64,000 nt of DNA from assembly GCA_020060465.1 (NCBI GenBank), contig JAGVAD010000001.1, forward strand, positions 19,871-83,870, written 5' to 3'. Source of the stretch: Anaerolineales bacterium. GTDB lineage: Bacteria > Chloroflexota > Anaerolineae > Anaerolineales > UBA4823. Shown one piece after another: positions 9,451 to 20,469 of this stretch. Numbering within the stretch: position 1 is the first letter of the stretch; every line of letters starts with the position of its first letter. Under the pieces are notes generated by a model. That model did no database searches. It was not told the origin of the DNA and saw only the letters and a program-made list of their open reading frames with translations. The position numbers were made by a program, and so were the translations under genes.

Positions 9451-10899
9451 TCAGGGGATGACGTTCAGGCGCGCCAGGTCGGCTCCGAGATATAGTTCAA
9501 CATCCACGCTGGCGTTCGGCTGAAACTCGATATAGATTTTCCCGGCCGCGATGCGCAGGAGTTCGACCAAATATTTCATCGCGTATGGGCTGCCGGAATG
9601 GTCTATCACGGTTGTAGAGGGATAAGATTTATCGGCCTCCGCCGTTTGAACCACGTTCACCCCCAACCCTTTGAGAAAAGCGGCGGCGCGCGCTCCCAGG
9701 TTGGGGTCGCCGCTCCCGTTATAAACCGCCACACGGGCATTTTCCGCCTTCATTTGCGCCTGGGCGTCGCCGGGCGTGTGCGGTTGGATGGCGCCTGAGG
9801 AAGCGAAGACCTGATCGCGCACATTATGAATATCATCCGGTATAGGTACCAGAATGCTCAAACCGTCTGGCGATTGGCCGAAGATGACGTTATCTTTGTT
9901 GATGATAGCGCGGTGGATATTTTGTTCGGGGATCGTTTCAGCCAGCAACGCCAGGCGGATCACGTCATCCAGACTCAGGTTGGTGCGAATGCCGCTGGAT
10001 AGTTTGTTGTACAGTTGCGGCGCTTTGGTGATCAGGGTGGGCAGCATCTTAAAACTCAAGATCTGCTTACGGATCGCCATGATCACCTGCTGCTGGCGGG
10101 CGGCGCGATCGAAGTCCCCATTTTCGGTGTGACGGTTGCGGGCATAAGCCAGCGCCCATTCGCCTGGCAGCACCTGTACGCCGGGCTGGAGCCTCTTCTT
10201 GGTGCTGGGGCCTTTGCCGAGCAGGTCAATGGTGATCGGCGCAGGCACGTCAATTTTGACACCGCCGATCTCATCAATGAAGCGCACAAAAGCGCCAAAG
10301 TCAATCTGGGCGTAATAATTGATCGGCACGCCCAGGAATTGCTCTACCGTTTTAACAGCCAGCGCCGGGCCGCCGCCGGGCAGTTTGTAAGCGTCGCCCA
10401 GGTAGTAAGCGGTGTTGATTTTGCCATGTTTAAAGCCGGGTATGGCTACCCACAGGTCGCGTGGAATGGACAGAATGCCAGCAGTTTTGGTTTGTGGATC
10501 CAGCGTGAGGAGAATCATGGTATCGCTGCGCGCCGCCTCGCTCTGCGATTCCCAATCACGATAGTCCAGGCCAAGCAACAGTACGGTTACCCGTCCGGCG
10601 CCATCCCAAGGGGCGAGCATAACAGCGGGCATCACGGGGGTGTTGCTCTCCGAGCCAGGCGGAGAGGGCAAAGGCGTGCCCTGCGCGTTTTGCAGCGCGG
10701 TTGGATTGCCTTTCTGGATCACAGGGCCGAGCAAACCGCCTGTCCCTGACCAATCCAAAGCGACCTGCCGCATGAGGTAAAACCCCGAGGCAGCCGCTAG
10801 GCAAGAGGCGCCGATGGTTAAGCTCAAGAACAGCAAGCGTAAAATCAGCCGCTTCGAACCGGTTTTCTTGTTGCTTGTCTTGATCACCATCCGTTCCAT
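9451..10899 (-). CDS. LytR-CpsA-Psr (LCP) family protein with C-terminal LytR_C domain
   Basis: N-terminal TM; SDTMILLTLDPQTKTAGILSIPRDLWV, KINTAY, RNRHTENGDFDRAARQQQVI; C-terminal VAVYNGSGDPNLGARAAAFLKGLG. Confidence 0.92.
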   Translation of the reverse strand: MERMVIKTSNKKTGSKRLILRLLFLSLTIGASCLAAASGFYLMRQVALDWSGTGGLLGPVIQKGNPTALQNAQGTPLPSPPGSESNTPVMPAVMLAPWDGAGRVTVLLLGLDYRDWESQSEAARSDTMILLTLDPQTKTAGILSIPRDLWVAIPGFKHGKINTAYYLGDAYKLPGGGPALAVKTVEQFLGVPINYYAQIDFGAFVRFIDEIGGVKIDVPAPITIDLLGKGPSTKKRLQPGVQVLPGEWALAYARNRHTENGDFDRAARQQQVIMAIRKQILSFKMLPTLITKAPQLYNKLSSGIRTNLSLDDVIRLALLAETIPEQNIHRAIINKDNVIFGQSPDGLSILVPIPDDIHNVRDQVFASSGAIQPHTPGDAQAQMKAENARVAVYNGSGDPNLGARAAAFLKGLGVNVVQTAEADKSYPSTTVIDHSGSPYAMKYLVELLRIAAGKIYIEFQPNASVDVELYLGADLARLNVIP

Positions 10900-10940
10900 C
10901 GAGGCAACCTTTTATAAGCCTGGCGTTTCTGATAGAAGCA

Positions 10941-12176
10941 TTAACCTGGCGCGGGAGGTGGATATACAGGCGGTGTATCGGTAGGCGGCGGAGGCGGGAG
11001 AGTGTTCGTCGGGGGCAGCGGTGTGGCGGTCGGTGGAGGCGGCGTATCCGTGGGCGGGGGAGGGGGCAACGTATTGGTCGCCGTGGGCGGCAAGGGGTTG
11101 GTAGCAGTTGGGGGAATAGGCGTAGCTCCCGGCTCTGTGCTGGTGGGGGTCAATGGTTCGGTGGGCTTAGGCGTTTTCGTCGGCGGAGAGCATAGCAGGG
11201 CAGCCTGATCCCGCTTTTGCTGCACCGTCGCGTCCGCGCCCATGGAAAGCGCCAGCTCATATTGCACCTGCGCCTTGCACCAGTCCTTCAAGCCCATCAT
11301 ATAATCGCCGTATTGCACCAAAGCGGCGCGGTAGCGCGCCGCGGCGGTCCAACCCGAAGCATCGCGCAAACCAGGCGCGGCGGCAGCCACCTGGCTGAAA
11401 TAGTACACCGCCTGTTCGGGATAGATTTCCCAAAAGCTGGAGCCGAACAAATACAAACGCGCCAGCTCGCGCGCTGAATTGGCCTGCACATCCAACGGCC
11501 CGAAACGCGCCGCCAACGTCAGATCGTAAATGCCGCCTTCCAGGTTGCCTTGCCGCCAGATCTTATCCACGCCGCGTTGACGCAAAGAAAGATACAACAT
11601 GCCATCCACACGGGCGGTCTCGTAATTGGCATCCGCCTGTCGCAATGATAAGAGAGTGTCAATTGCTTCACTCCACTTTTGGTCAGATAGCAGGGTTTTC
11701 GCCTGAGCAAATAGCTCCTGCACGGGGCGTAAGTCGCGAGTGGGAGTGGGGGTGGTAGTAGGCGCAGGCTGGGTAGGAGTGGCAGTGGCGTAAAGGACAG
11801 CCATAGCCTGCGCCAGACGATCGGCCACGTCAGGGTAATCCGGGTCAATCGTCAGGATATATTCCAATCGCTGGCGCGCCATCTCGAATCGTCCACTTTC
11901 CATGTCTTCAACCGCCAGATCATATTGCTCTTTGAGCGATAGCGAGGCTAATTCGGTGGCAATTGCCTGGCGAGTTTGCGCGCCCGAGCGGTATCCAGCT
12001 AACGCGCCGGCTGCGGTCGCAATGAGCAGCAATAAGGCAATGAGCAAGATCAGCGCGGCGGATTTCCACCAGCGGCGTCGAGATCGTTTATTCGCTTTTC
12101 CCCCGCGCCTTTCAGCAGGTTTTTGATCAACGCCTGGTCCTTTCATTGGTTCAGGCGTCTGGTCAGAACGCTCCAT
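10941..12176 (-). CDS. Single-pass membrane protein with TPR-like repeats and a Pro/Thr-rich tail
   Basis: TM ALILLIALLLLIATAAGALAGY, helical repeats, tail PTATNPLPPTATNTLPPPPPTDTPPPP. Confidence 0.75.
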   Translation of the reverse strand: MERSDQTPEPMKGPGVDQKPAERRGGKANKRSRRRWWKSAALILLIALLLLIATAAGALAGYRSGAQTRQAIATELASLSLKEQYDLAVEDMESGRFEMARQRLEYILTIDPDYPDVADRLAQAMAVLYATATPTQPAPTTTPTPTRDLRPVQELFAQAKTLLSDQKWSEAIDTLLSLRQADANYETARVDGMLYLSLRQRGVDKIWRQGNLEGGIYDLTLAARFGPLDVQANSARELARLYLFGSSFWEIYPEQAVYYFSQVAAAAPGLRDASGWTAAARYRAALVQYGDYMMGLKDWCKAQVQYELALSMGADATVQQKRDQAALLCSPPTKTPKPTEPLTPTSTEPGATPIPPTATNPLPPTATNTLPPPPPTDTPPPPTATPLPPTNTLPPPPPTDTPPVYPPPAPG

Positions 12177-12258
12177 ATCTCTTTCGACGACTTGTCCGTC
12201 GGTTTGGTTCCTCTCTCACCTTACATTGGTGGAGGCGCGTACTTGCCAATAAACGCTT

Positions 12259-12298
12259 CAGGGTTTTGAGGGGGAGCTTACCGCGCCTCAAAACCCTG
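12259..12298. terminator. Hairpin terminator
   Basis: CAGGGTTTTGAGG...CCTCAAAACCCTG perfect 13-bp stem. Confidence 0.75.
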
Positions 12299-12374
12299 TT
12301 TATTATAAACCGATTTGCGCTGATCGTTGGCTGCGCCGGCTGGTTACCGGCTTTATCGGACGTTCATCACCCAA

Positions 12375-12803
12375 TTATCTGAAGGTCAATAAACGGGCAG
12401 TCAGGGTAATCTCCACCGCCGAGAGCGCCGCCGAGACCGGACAGCCGCTTTTGGCTGCTTCAGCGATGGATTGGAAGGCTTCGTTATCAATGCCGGGCAC
12501 CTGCGCTTCGCAGTCCAGATGAATGCGGGTGATGCGACTTTTGCCCTCCACCCGCTCCAGGTAAACGGTTGCCTGGGTCTGGATGCGCTGCGGGGTGAAG
12601 CCCGCCTTGCCCAGGTTGGAGCTAAGGGACATTGAAAAGCAACCAGCGTGCGCCGCGCCGATCAGTTCTTCCGGGTTTGTGCCTGTCCCTTCTTCGAATC
12701 GAGAGGCATACGTGAATGCGCCCTCGAAGGTGCCGAACTTCATCGTTCCTTGACCATCCTTCAAACTGCCTTGCCACACTGCTTGAGCCTTACGAGTTGC
12801 CAT
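12375..12803 (-). CDS. OsmC family peroxiredoxin-like protein
   Basis: MATRKAQAVWQGSLKDGQGTM, NPEELIGAAHAGCFSMSLS, SGCPVSAAL. Confidence 0.92.
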   Translation of the reverse strand: MATRKAQAVWQGSLKDGQGTMKFGTFEGAFTYASRFEEGTGTNPEELIGAAHAGCFSMSLSSNLGKAGFTPQRIQTQATVYLERVEGKSRITRIHLDCEAQVPGIDNEAFQSIAEAAKSGCPVSAALSAVEITLTARLLTFR

Positions 12804-12850
12804 GCGCTTTTTCCTCCATAACCAGACCAGAATCAACCAGTATTTGGGAA

Positions 12851-12873
12851 GCAGGCCGGGTATTCCGGCCTGC
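12851..12873 (-). terminator. Hairpin downstream of rpoC
   Basis: GCAGGCCGG-gtatt-CCGGCCTGC. Confidence 0.6.
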
Positions 12874-12908
12874 CTCTTCTCAAAACTTTTCGGACTGAAC
12901 CGCCCTGC

Positions 12909-15900
12909 TTAATCCGTCAGGCCGTAATCGAAATCCCCTATGTTGTCGCCTTCATAATAGGAGTCAGAATACATGCTGGATTCGGGCCGCTCAATGGGCT
13001 TTTCTTCAGCAAAACGTCCGCGCACAAAACCTGTGCCTGCCGGGATCAACTTTCCGATGATCACGTTTTCCTTCAAACCGAAGAGTGGATCTTCTGCGGC
13101 AGCGATCGCCGCGCCCGCCAGCACCTTGATCGTGTGCTGGAAGGATGAGGCAGACAGGAACGAATCGGTGCTTAGCGAGGCCTTGGTGATGCCCAACAGC
13201 ACCTCGATGAACTTTGCCGGGCGTTTCCCCTCAGAAAGCAATTGCTCGTTGACGCGTTTCAGCTCCAGGAAGTCAACCAGGTCGCCGGGCAGATAGTTGG
13301 TATCGCCTGGGCGAGTTACCTGCACTTTGGAGATCATCTTACGGATGACTACCTCAAAGTGTTTGTCGTGGATGTTCTGGCCTTGCGAGCGGTACACCTT
13401 TTGTACTTCGCTCAGCAGATACATTTGACAGGCATTGCGCCCCTGAATGCGCAAGATGCGATGCGGATTGAGCGAACCTTCAGTAAGTGGCTGTCCGGCT
13501 TCTACGTGATCGCCATCCTTGACCACCATGCGGGCGGTGCTGGGGATGTCGTAAGAGGCCTCCTGGCGGCTCTCATAGGATACGAATACTTTCGCTCCAC
13601 TGGACGCGCCGTTGCTACTTTCGCCTTCTTCAACACGCACACGGCCGGCGTTCGATGCGGTGATTACGGCATCTTCGCTCATGTAGGCCAATATGTCGCC
13701 CTGGCTGACCTGATCGCCGTCCAATACGGCGATCTTCCAGCCGCCGGGGATATTGTATTCGTCGTGGATCATCTCGCTATGCTCAACACGAGCGATGCGC
13801 AGGTCGCTGTAGCGGTCGGATTGGGTGACATGCACCACACCGCTAATTTCGGAGACCACCGCTTCACCTTTAGGAGTCTTGCGCGCTTCAAATAGTTCTT
13901 CCACGCGCGGCAGACCGGTGGTAATATCGCCGCCGGCAGCGACGCCGCCGGTATGGAAGGTGCGCAGGGTGAGCTGCGTGCCTGGCTCGCCAATGGACTG
14001 CGCGGCGACAATACCCACCGCAGCCCCAACTTCGACCATTTTGCCGCGCCCCAGATCCATACCATAACAGCGGGCGCAGATGCCGTGAGTCAACTCGCAG
14101 GTGAGCGGCGAGCGAACTTTCACTTGTTCGATGCCGGCAGAAACGATTTTGCGCACCTCTTCATGGTCCAGCATGTCATTGCGCTCGACGAGGATTTCGC
14201 CTGTGCGAGGGTCAACGACATTTTCCGCCGCCAGACGGCCAAACAGGCGTACGCCCATGGACTGTCCGGCTACATCGTCTGTTTTACGGATCCAAACGCC
14301 ATCCAGGGTGCCGCAATCATCGTCGTTGATGATCACATCCTGAGCCACATCTACCAGGCGGCGGGTCAGGTATCCTGCGTCAGCGGTGCGCAGAGCGGTG
14401 TCGGCCAGTCCTTTGCGTGCGCCGTGGGTGGAGATGAAGTATTCCAGGGCGGTCAACCCTTCGCGGAAGTTCGAGCGGATGGGCAGCGGGATGATGCGCC
14501 CGGAGGGGTCAGCCATCAAGCCGCGCATGCCTGCAAGCTGCGAGATAGGGCCGAAACCGCCTTTAGTAGCACCAGAAATGGCTTGCGCTGCCAGGTTGCC
14601 ATCGGGATCCATGGCGCTTTTCACCGCATCCGCAACTTGCGTGGTGGTGCGCTGCCAGATTTCAATCACGCGCTCGTTCTTTTCTTGTTCGGTCAGGAGA
14701 CCGCGGCGGAAATCGCGCTCGATCGTCTCTGCTTCAGCCAGGGATTTCTCAATGATCTCTTTCTTTATCTCCGGCACGGTGATGTCTGAGACTGCCAGGG
14801 AATAGCCGGAGCGGGTAGCGTAGGTGAAACCAATGTCCTTGATCGCGTCAGCGACTTCGGGCGTCCGCTCGTCGCCGCAGATTTCGTACAGGCTGGCCAT
14901 CAGATCCTTTAACCCGCCTTTATCCAGTTCCCAATTGACGAAGCGTATATCTTCAGGCAAAACGCGGTTGAACAGTACGCGGCCAGGAGTCGTTTCGATG
15001 ATGCGCTCTTCTGGGTTGCTGAGGCGATTATGGTGATCGTCGTACCAGGTCTTGACCCGCAAGCGGATGTTCGCGTGGATGTCCACCTGTTTCAGATCAT
15101 AAGCCAGCTCGACTTCGTCCATGTCGCTAAAGATGCGACCATCGCCTTTGTGCGCGCGTTTGGCAGGCAGCTTGGTGAGATAGTAAACGCCCAAGACCAT
15201 GTCTTTAGAGGGGCTGATGATGGGTTCGCCGTCGGCGGGCTTGAGCAGGTTCTTGGCGGAAAGCATGAGCTGACGCGCTTCCATCACCGCTTTTTGCGAA
15301 AGCGGTACATGAACTGCCATTTGATCGCCGTCGAAGTCAGCGTTGAAGGCGGTGGTTACCAGGGGGTGAAGTTGAATGGCGCTGCCTTCGATCAACACCG
15401 GCTCGAAGGCCTGGATGCCCAGGCGGTGCAAGGTAGGGGCGCGGTTGAGCAGCACCGGTCGTTCTTTGATCACCTCTTCAAGCACTTCCCATACTTCGGG
15501 GCGGCCGCGTTCAATAAAGCGCTTGGCGCCTTTCACATTCGCGGCGTAGTTGTGTTGCACCAGTCGGGAAATGACAAACGGGCGATACAACTCCAGAGCC
15601 ATGGTTTTGGGCAAGCCGCACTGATAGAGCTTGAGTTTTGGACCCACAACGATTACCGAACGGCCGGAATAATCCACGCGCTTGCCCAACAGGTTGCGGC
15701 GGAAACGGCCTTTCTTGCCTTTGAGCATGTCGCTCAACGACTTGAGTTCGCGGCGGCCGCGGCGCGAAAGCGCCTTGCCGCGCTGGGAGTTGTCAATCAG
15801 CGAGTCGACCGCTTCTTGCAACATGCGCTTTTCGTTGCGCACAATGACGTCTGGCGCGCCCAGTTCCAACAGGCGCTTCAGGCGGTTGTTGCGGTTGATC

Positions 15901-17216
15901 ACCCGGCGGTAGAGGTCGTTCAAGTCCGAGGTGGCAAAGCGCCCACCGTCGAGTTGCACCATCGGGCGCAAATCCGGTGGGATAACCGGCAGAACAGTCA
16001 GGATCATCCATTCGGGGCGGTTGCCCGAACGGCGGAAGGCTTCCACTACTTTCAGGCGTTTGGTGGCTTTCTTGCGCTTCTGCTTGCTGCGTGAAGTGCG
16101 CACTTCGTGCCATAGCTCTTCAGCCAGCTTGTCCAGATCGAGGCGGCGCAGGATGTCGTAAAACGCCTCTGCGCCCATATCGGCGCGAAATACCTGACCC
16201 CAGCGAGATTTGAGTTCGCGATAGCGCGTCTCGCCCATGAAAGTGAGTGGGCGCAGTTCTAACAACTCATCGCGCAGGCGCGAATTCTCGTCGCGCACCG
16301 CCACAGATTGGTCGTCGAGCTGGCCGCGCAATTCCTCCATGCTAAGATCGGCCTCGGCGCGGATCCTGTCTTTCTCTTGCTGCAATTGTTCGTATTCGCG
16401 CTGCTTTTGTCCCTTTAGATCTGCCTCGATTTCATCCAGGCGGTTTTTGACTACTTTCTGAACGCTGGTCAGGTGCTGGGTGGTAATTACTTCGCCGGCT
16501 TCTACAATGACGATATCCGTATCCGGGAAATGGATTGCCGTGCGCGGGGCTTCGCCCATATTCTCGCGCAGGGTATTCTCCAAACGCTTACCGGCTTCGA
16601 TCACGGGTTCAAGCTGTTCGGAGATGCGGTCAATATAAAGCTGCTCAATAGCGGCTTGCTTTTGGCTTAGCTCATTAAGGTTGCGGTCGCGCGCGGCTTT
16701 GATCTCGGCGATACGGGCGTTGATCTTGGCGGCCTGTTCGCGCTCGGTGACGGTGATTTTGTCTTCCAGACGCTGCAAGGCTTTTTTACGCGCATCCTCA
16801 TCCACAAACGTGACCACATATTGAGCGAAATATAGCACACGGTCCAGGTTGCGGCGGGAAATATCCAACAGCAGGCCCAGATAAGAGGGGATGCGCCGTG
16901 TGTACCAGACGTGCGCCACCGGCGCGGATAATTCGATATGCCCCATGCGTTCGCGGCGAACCGATGAGCGCGTCACTTCTACGCCGCATTTGTCGCATAC
17001 AATGCCTTTATAGCGAATGTTTTTGTACTTACCGCAGTAACATTGCCAATCGCGCGTCGGACCAAAAATCGCCTCGCAAAACAGTCCATCTTTTTCCGGG
17101 CGCAAGCGCCGATAGTTAATCGTCTCTGGTTTCAATACTTCTCCATACGACCAACTACGAATAGTTTCGGGAGAAGCCAGGCTGATCCGAAGTGAGGTTA
17201 ATCCCTTAGTTTCCAC
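12909..17216 (-). CDS. rpoC: DNA-directed RNA polymerase subunit beta'
   Basis: Zn site [23 protein letters not shown], catalytic [30 protein letters not shown]. Confidence 0.99.
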   Translation of the reverse strand: METKGLTSLRISLASPETIRSWSYGEVLKPETINYRRLRPEKDGLFCEAIFGPTRDWQCYCGKYKNIRYKGIVCDKCGVEVTRSSVRRERMGHIELSAPVAHVWYTRRIPSYLGLLLDISRRNLDRVLYFAQYVVTFVDEDARKKALQRLEDKITVTEREQAAKINARIAEIKAARDRNLNELSQKQAAIEQLYIDRISEQLEPVIEAGKRLENTLRENMGEAPRTAIHFPDTDIVIVEAGEVITTQHLTSVQKVVKNRLDEIEADLKGQKQREYEQLQQEKDRIRAEADLSMEELRGQLDDQSVAVRDENSRLRDELLELRPLTFMGETRYRELKSRWGQVFRADMGAEAFYDILRRLDLDKLAEELWHEVRTSRSKQKRKKATKRLKVVEAFRRSGNRPEWMILTVLPVIPPDLRPMVQLDGGRFATSDLNDLYRRVINRNNRLKRLLELGAPDVIVRNEKRMLQEAVDSLIDNSQRGKALSRRGRRELKSLSDMLKGKKGRFRRNLLGKRVDYSGRSVIVVGPKLKLYQCGLPKTMALELYRPFVISRLVQHNYAANVKGAKRFIERGRPEVWEVLEEVIKERPVLLNRAPTLHRLGIQAFEPVLIEGSAIQLHPLVTTAFNADFDGDQMAVHVPLSQKAVMEARQLMLSAKNLLKPADGEPIISPSKDMVLGVYYLTKLPAKRAHKGDGRIFSDMDEVELAYDLKQVDIHANIRLRVKTWYDDHHNRLSNPEERIIETTPGRVLFNRVLPEDIRFVNWELDKGGLKDLMASLYEICGDERTPEVADAIKDIGFTYATRSGYSLAVSDITVPEIKKEIIEKSLAEAETIERDFRRGLLTEQEKNERVIEIWQRTTTQVADAVKSAMDPDGNLAAQAISGATKGGFGPISQLAGMRGLMADPSGRIIPLPIRSNFREGLTALEYFISTHGARKGLADTALRTADAGYLTRRLVDVAQDVIINDDDCGTLDGVWIRKTDDVAGQSMGVRLFGRLAAENVVDPRTGEILVERNDMLDHEEVRKIVSAGIEQVKVRSPLTCELTHGICARCYGMDLGRGKMVEVGAAVGIVAAQSIGEPGTQLTLRTFHTGGVAAGGDITTGLPRVEELFEARKTPKGEAVVSEISGVVHVTQSDRYSDLRIARVEHSEMIHDEYNIPGGWKIAVLDGDQVSQGDILAYMSEDAVITASNAGRVRVEEGESSNGASSGAKVFVSYESRQEASYDIPSTARMVVKDGDHVEAGQPLTEGSLNPHRILRIQGRNACQMYLLSEVQKVYRSQGQNIHDKHFEVVIRKMISKVQVTRPGDTNYLPGDLVDFLELKRVNEQLLSEGKRPAKFIEVLLGITKASLSTDSFLSASSFQHTIKVLAGAAIAAAEDPLFGLKENVIIGKLIPAGTGFVRGRFAEEKPIERPESSMYSDSYYEGDNIGDFDYGLTD

Positions 17217-17313
17217 TATTTAGTTGCCTCCTGTGCAAGAAAAGCGCGCGGTCGGCGCAGATGGGTGAAGTTTACGCAATAGAAAAAGTTCAATGGTTTC
17301 AATAAGTCAGAAA

Positions 17314-17341
17314 AGCCCGTTCGCCGGCCAGCGAACTGGCT
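17314..17341 (-). terminator. Candidate attenuator terminator in the rpoC leader
   Basis: Minus strand: AGCC-a-GTTCGC-tggccg-GCGAAC-g-GGCT followed by TTTT. Overlaps alternative hairpin GCCAG-TTCG-CTGGC (17340-17327). Confidence 0.5.
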
Positions 17342-17513
17342 GAAGGAAACGGACTGCAAGTTTTTACGCGAAGACCTGAGCATTACTTCGCTTAAGGCGC
17401 CCCGCGCCTCATCCTGTTAGCTGCGAGAACCACGCAGCGAGTTTCTCGATCTATATGTAGCGTGATCTTCTTTCACCCGGCGCGCGGCAGAGCGCCTATT
17501 AGACAGACATTGC

Positions 17514-17543
17514 ATTATACAGGGAAGTACACAATATCGTCAA
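17514..17543 (-). promoter_or_regulatory. Sigma70-type promoter for rpoC
   Basis: Minus strand: TTGACG (17543-17538), 18-bp spacer, TATAAT (17519-17514). Confidence 0.75.
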
Positions 17544-17612
17544 GATAATTCAGGCGGGATTAATAAAGTCTAATCGTTTGCCAAATCAGTTATCGGCGCA
17601 GCGCGCTGTGCG

Positions 17613-18257
17613 CTAACCAAAGCGCTCTTCTTTCCACACATCCGCTTCATTGTGATAACCGGCTTGTTCCCAAAAGCCGGGGCGGTCTTGAGCCATAAAC
17701 TCCAGGCCGCGCAACCACTTGGCGCCCTTCCAGAAATAGGGGGTTTTCAAATCATCGCGGCCGGGGATATAGCCCACCACGCCGCGCAGAGGGTAACCAT
17801 GATCTGGAGTAATCGGTTCGCCGTTTAAATGCGTCGCCAGGAGAAAGTTATCTTGAAGGACGACTTCCAGGGGCAGGTTGACCGTGAACCCATACTCGGC
17901 GTGTTGCATCACATATTTCGCCGTTGGCTTGAGCTTGATGTAGCCCTGATCAACCAGATCGCGCACAGATACGCCCTCCCATAAAGTATCGAACTTGCTC
18001 CAGCGTGTGACGCAATGGATGTCCATGACCAGCCTGGCGCGCGGCAGTTTCTGGAATTCATCCCAGCTCCAGCGCACTTCCTCTTCTACCTCGCCCCAAA
18101 CACGAAAGCTCCAGGTCGCCGGATTGAACGACGGTACGGGTCCATAATGCAACACCGGGAATTTCTGCGTCAACGCCTGTCCAGGCGGCAGCCGGCCAGC
18201 CTGGGCAAAGCGCGCTTCATCTTCTTTACGGCGGAAGAAACTATCCAACATCATCAC
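17613..18257 (-). CDS. Sulfite oxidase-like molybdopterin-dependent oxidoreductase
   Basis: MDIHCVTRWSKFDTLWEGVSVRDLV, PDHGYPLRGVVGYIPGRDDLKTPYFWKGAKWLRGLEFM. Confidence 0.9.
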   Translation of the reverse strand: MMMLDSFFRRKEDEARFAQAGRLPPGQALTQKFPVLHYGPVPSFNPATWSFRVWGEVEEEVRWSWDEFQKLPRARLVMDIHCVTRWSKFDTLWEGVSVRDLVDQGYIKLKPTAKYVMQHAEYGFTVNLPLEVVLQDNFLLATHLNGEPITPDHGYPLRGVVGYIPGRDDLKTPYFWKGAKWLRGLEFMAQDRPGFWEQAGYHNEADVWKEERFG

Positions 18258-18385
18258 CTCCAGATCTGGCTCTCATTATAGCAGACCTGTGTTGTCCAAT
18301 AAATTAACTATCTATAAAGATTACACCGGCCGGCGTAATCTTTGCGTCATCATTCTGCGAGGTGAGTTGTGGGCGCTTTGCCAGG

Positions 18386-19069
18386 CTAGATTTCGAAGCT
18401 CTCGCCTGGTTTAAGTACATGTACTTGAGCAGGCGTCTCCGCTTCAACGCGCCGCGCCCAGGCATTTGGGTCCTGGGCGATGATGTCCCAGGTGTTGTAA
18501 TGCACAGGGATCACATGCTTGGGGCTCAGCAAGCGCACCGCGCGCAGCGCATCGTCTGGCCCCATGGTGTAGTTGTCGCCGATAGGCAATACTGCCAGGT
18601 CGAGGCCTTCCTCGCCGATCAAGCGCATATCGCCAAACAAACCGGTGTCGCAAGCGATATATACTTTTTTGCCGTCCTTGCTGGTGAGCAAGAAACCGGC
18701 CGGATTGCCGCCATAGGAACCGTCCGGCAGACCGGAACCATGCACAGCCTGGGTGAATTTGAGATAGCCGAAGGGGTGATGATAGCCGCCGCCGATGTGC
18801 TGGGTGTGATTTTTGACCCCTTTTTTGTCCAGCCAGCCGCCGATCTCGAAATTGGTGATCACGGTTGCGCCTGTGTGCTGGGCGATTTCCACTGTGTCGC
18901 CGACGTGATCGCCGTGACCGTGGGATAGCAATATATAATCCGCCTGCGCTTCAGCAGCGCTTAGCGCCCCCATCGGGTTGTCAGTCAAGAAAGGATCAAC
19001 CAGCAACTGATAGCCGCCAGTTTCCACGCGGAGTGAAGCATGTCCAAGCCAGGTGATTTTGATGCTCAT
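18386..19069 (-). CDS. Metal-dependent hydrolase, metallo-beta-lactamase fold (UPF0173-like)
   Basis: ITWLGHASLRVETGGYQLLVDPFLTDNP, LLSHGHGDHVGD, LPIGDNYTMGPDDALRAV, PVHYNTW. Confidence 0.93.
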   Translation of the reverse strand: MSIKITWLGHASLRVETGGYQLLVDPFLTDNPMGALSAAEAQADYILLSHGHGDHVGDTVEIAQHTGATVITNFEIGGWLDKKGVKNHTQHIGGGYHHPFGYLKFTQAVHGSGLPDGSYGGNPAGFLLTSKDGKKVYIACDTGLFGDMRLIGEEGLDLAVLPIGDNYTMGPDDALRAVRLLSPKHVIPVHYNTWDIIAQDPNAWARRVEAETPAQVHVLKPGESFEI

Positions 19070-19418
19070 CATTGCCTCCTGTAAAATTTATCGGATTCAG
19101 AAAGCGTTCGGACACGATTGATTTATCAACGACAAAACGCTGACAAAGTATTACGGAACGAATGATTTGCTTATTAGAAATTATACCGATATTTCGCGCC
19201 TAAGACGATAACGACTTTGCTGTTCTTTTAACGTCCGCTCGCCTAGAACTGTCTGTAATGGATCGTATGACAATGCCCCCAAAAGCCACTGTGAGCTATT
19301 TCCGACCGGCAAGGTGGGCGGGTTGTTATGATGATTGCGACAGCACTACCGCCAAGGCAAGCACGGCGTCAAGTGAGGGAAACCCCATCACTTGATCTGC
19401 GGATGGTAGAATTGCCCT

Positions 19419-20435
19419 ATGCCGGTTGTATCTGTGTTGATGCCCTGTTACAACGCCGCGGCGACGTTGCCCGATGCTTTGAGAAGTCTCAAGCAGCAGA
19501 CATTGACCGATTTTGAGATCATCGCAGTGGATGATGGCTCCAGCGACGACACTTTGGAGATCTTAGGATCGTGGGCTGCTGCTGATTCGCGCCTGCGCGT
19601 CCTGGCTTGTAGGCATGGCGGCATCATCGCTGCTCTAAATGAGGGTTTGGCAGCGTGTTCCGCGCCCTATATCGCTCGCATGGACGCAGATGACTGCTCC
19701 CATGCGCAGCGTCTGGAATATCAGGTGGCTTTTCTGAACGATCACCCTGAGATAGACGTGGTCAGTTGTCGCGTGACGGGTTTCCCAGCGGGTCAGGTGC
19801 GCCAGGGTTTTGCAATTTATTTGGATTGGCTCAACGCCTTGTTGACGGATGAGGATATCCGCCGCGAAATTTTTGTCGAGAGCCCTCTCCCACATCCCAG
19901 CCTGACTTTCCGCAGGGAAAGCCTGTTGCGCGTGGGCGGGTATCAGGATCGGGGTTGGGCGGAGGATTATGATCTGCTGCTGCGTCTGTATCTGGCTGGG
20001 GCGCGCTTTGCTAAATTGGAGGGGTATTTGCTCGAGTGGCGCGAGCATCCTCAGCGTCTGACGCGGGTGGATAGCCGCTATTCCTTGGAGAATTTCCTGC
20101 GCGCCAAGGCTTATTACCTGACCCGCGGCCCTTTGGCGGGCCGCGATTCAGTGATTGTGTGGGGGGCGGGCATGGTTGGACGACGATTGGGGAAACATCT
20201 GCTTCGCCAGGGCGCGCCGCTAACGGCTTATATTGATATTGATCCGCGCAAGATCGGACGAACGCGCCGCGGTTTGCCCATCCTGTCGCCGGAAGCGCTG
20301 CCTGAGCTGTGGCGGCGTTCTTCGTCTCCGGTTGTATTGGCCGCGGTGGGGGCGCGAGGGGCGCGTCAACTCATCCGTCAGCGTCTGACGGTCATAGGAT
20401 TGCGCGAGGGGCAGGATTGGTGGGGTGTGGCTTGA
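19419..20435 (+). CDS. Family 2 glycosyltransferase with C-terminal Rossmann-like domain
   Basis: VSVLMPCYNAAATLPDALRSLKQQTLTDFEIIAVDDGSSDDT, ARMDADD; C-terminal VIVWGAGMVGRRLGKHLLRQGAPLTAYIDIDPRKIGR. Confidence 0.9.
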   Translation: MPVVSVLMPCYNAAATLPDALRSLKQQTLTDFEIIAVDDGSSDDTLEILGSWAAADSRLRVLACRHGGIIAALNEGLAACSAPYIARMDADDCSHAQRLEYQVAFLNDHPEIDVVSCRVTGFPAGQVRQGFAIYLDWLNALLTDEDIRREIFVESPLPHPSLTFRRESLLRVGGYQDRGWAEDYDLLLRLYLAGARFAKLEGYLLEWREHPQRLTRVDSRYSLENFLRAKAYYLTRGPLAGRDSVIVWGAGMVGRRLGKHLLRQGAPLTAYIDIDPRKIGRTRRGLPILSPEALPELWRRSSSPVVLAAVGARGARQLIRQRLTVIGLREGQDWWGVA

Positions 20436-20469
20436 ATAAGAGACAAAGCTCATTTCATTGGAGGAGTGT

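Noticed and set aside
10015-10749. 244-aa plus-strand ORF opposite the LCP gene
   Set aside because: Shadow ORF of a well-supported LCP coding region.
15030-16094. 354-aa plus-strand ORF opposite rpoC (also 13242-13895 and 13953-14789)
   Set aside because: Antisense to highly conserved rpoC codons; typical shadow ORFs in GC-rich coding sequence.
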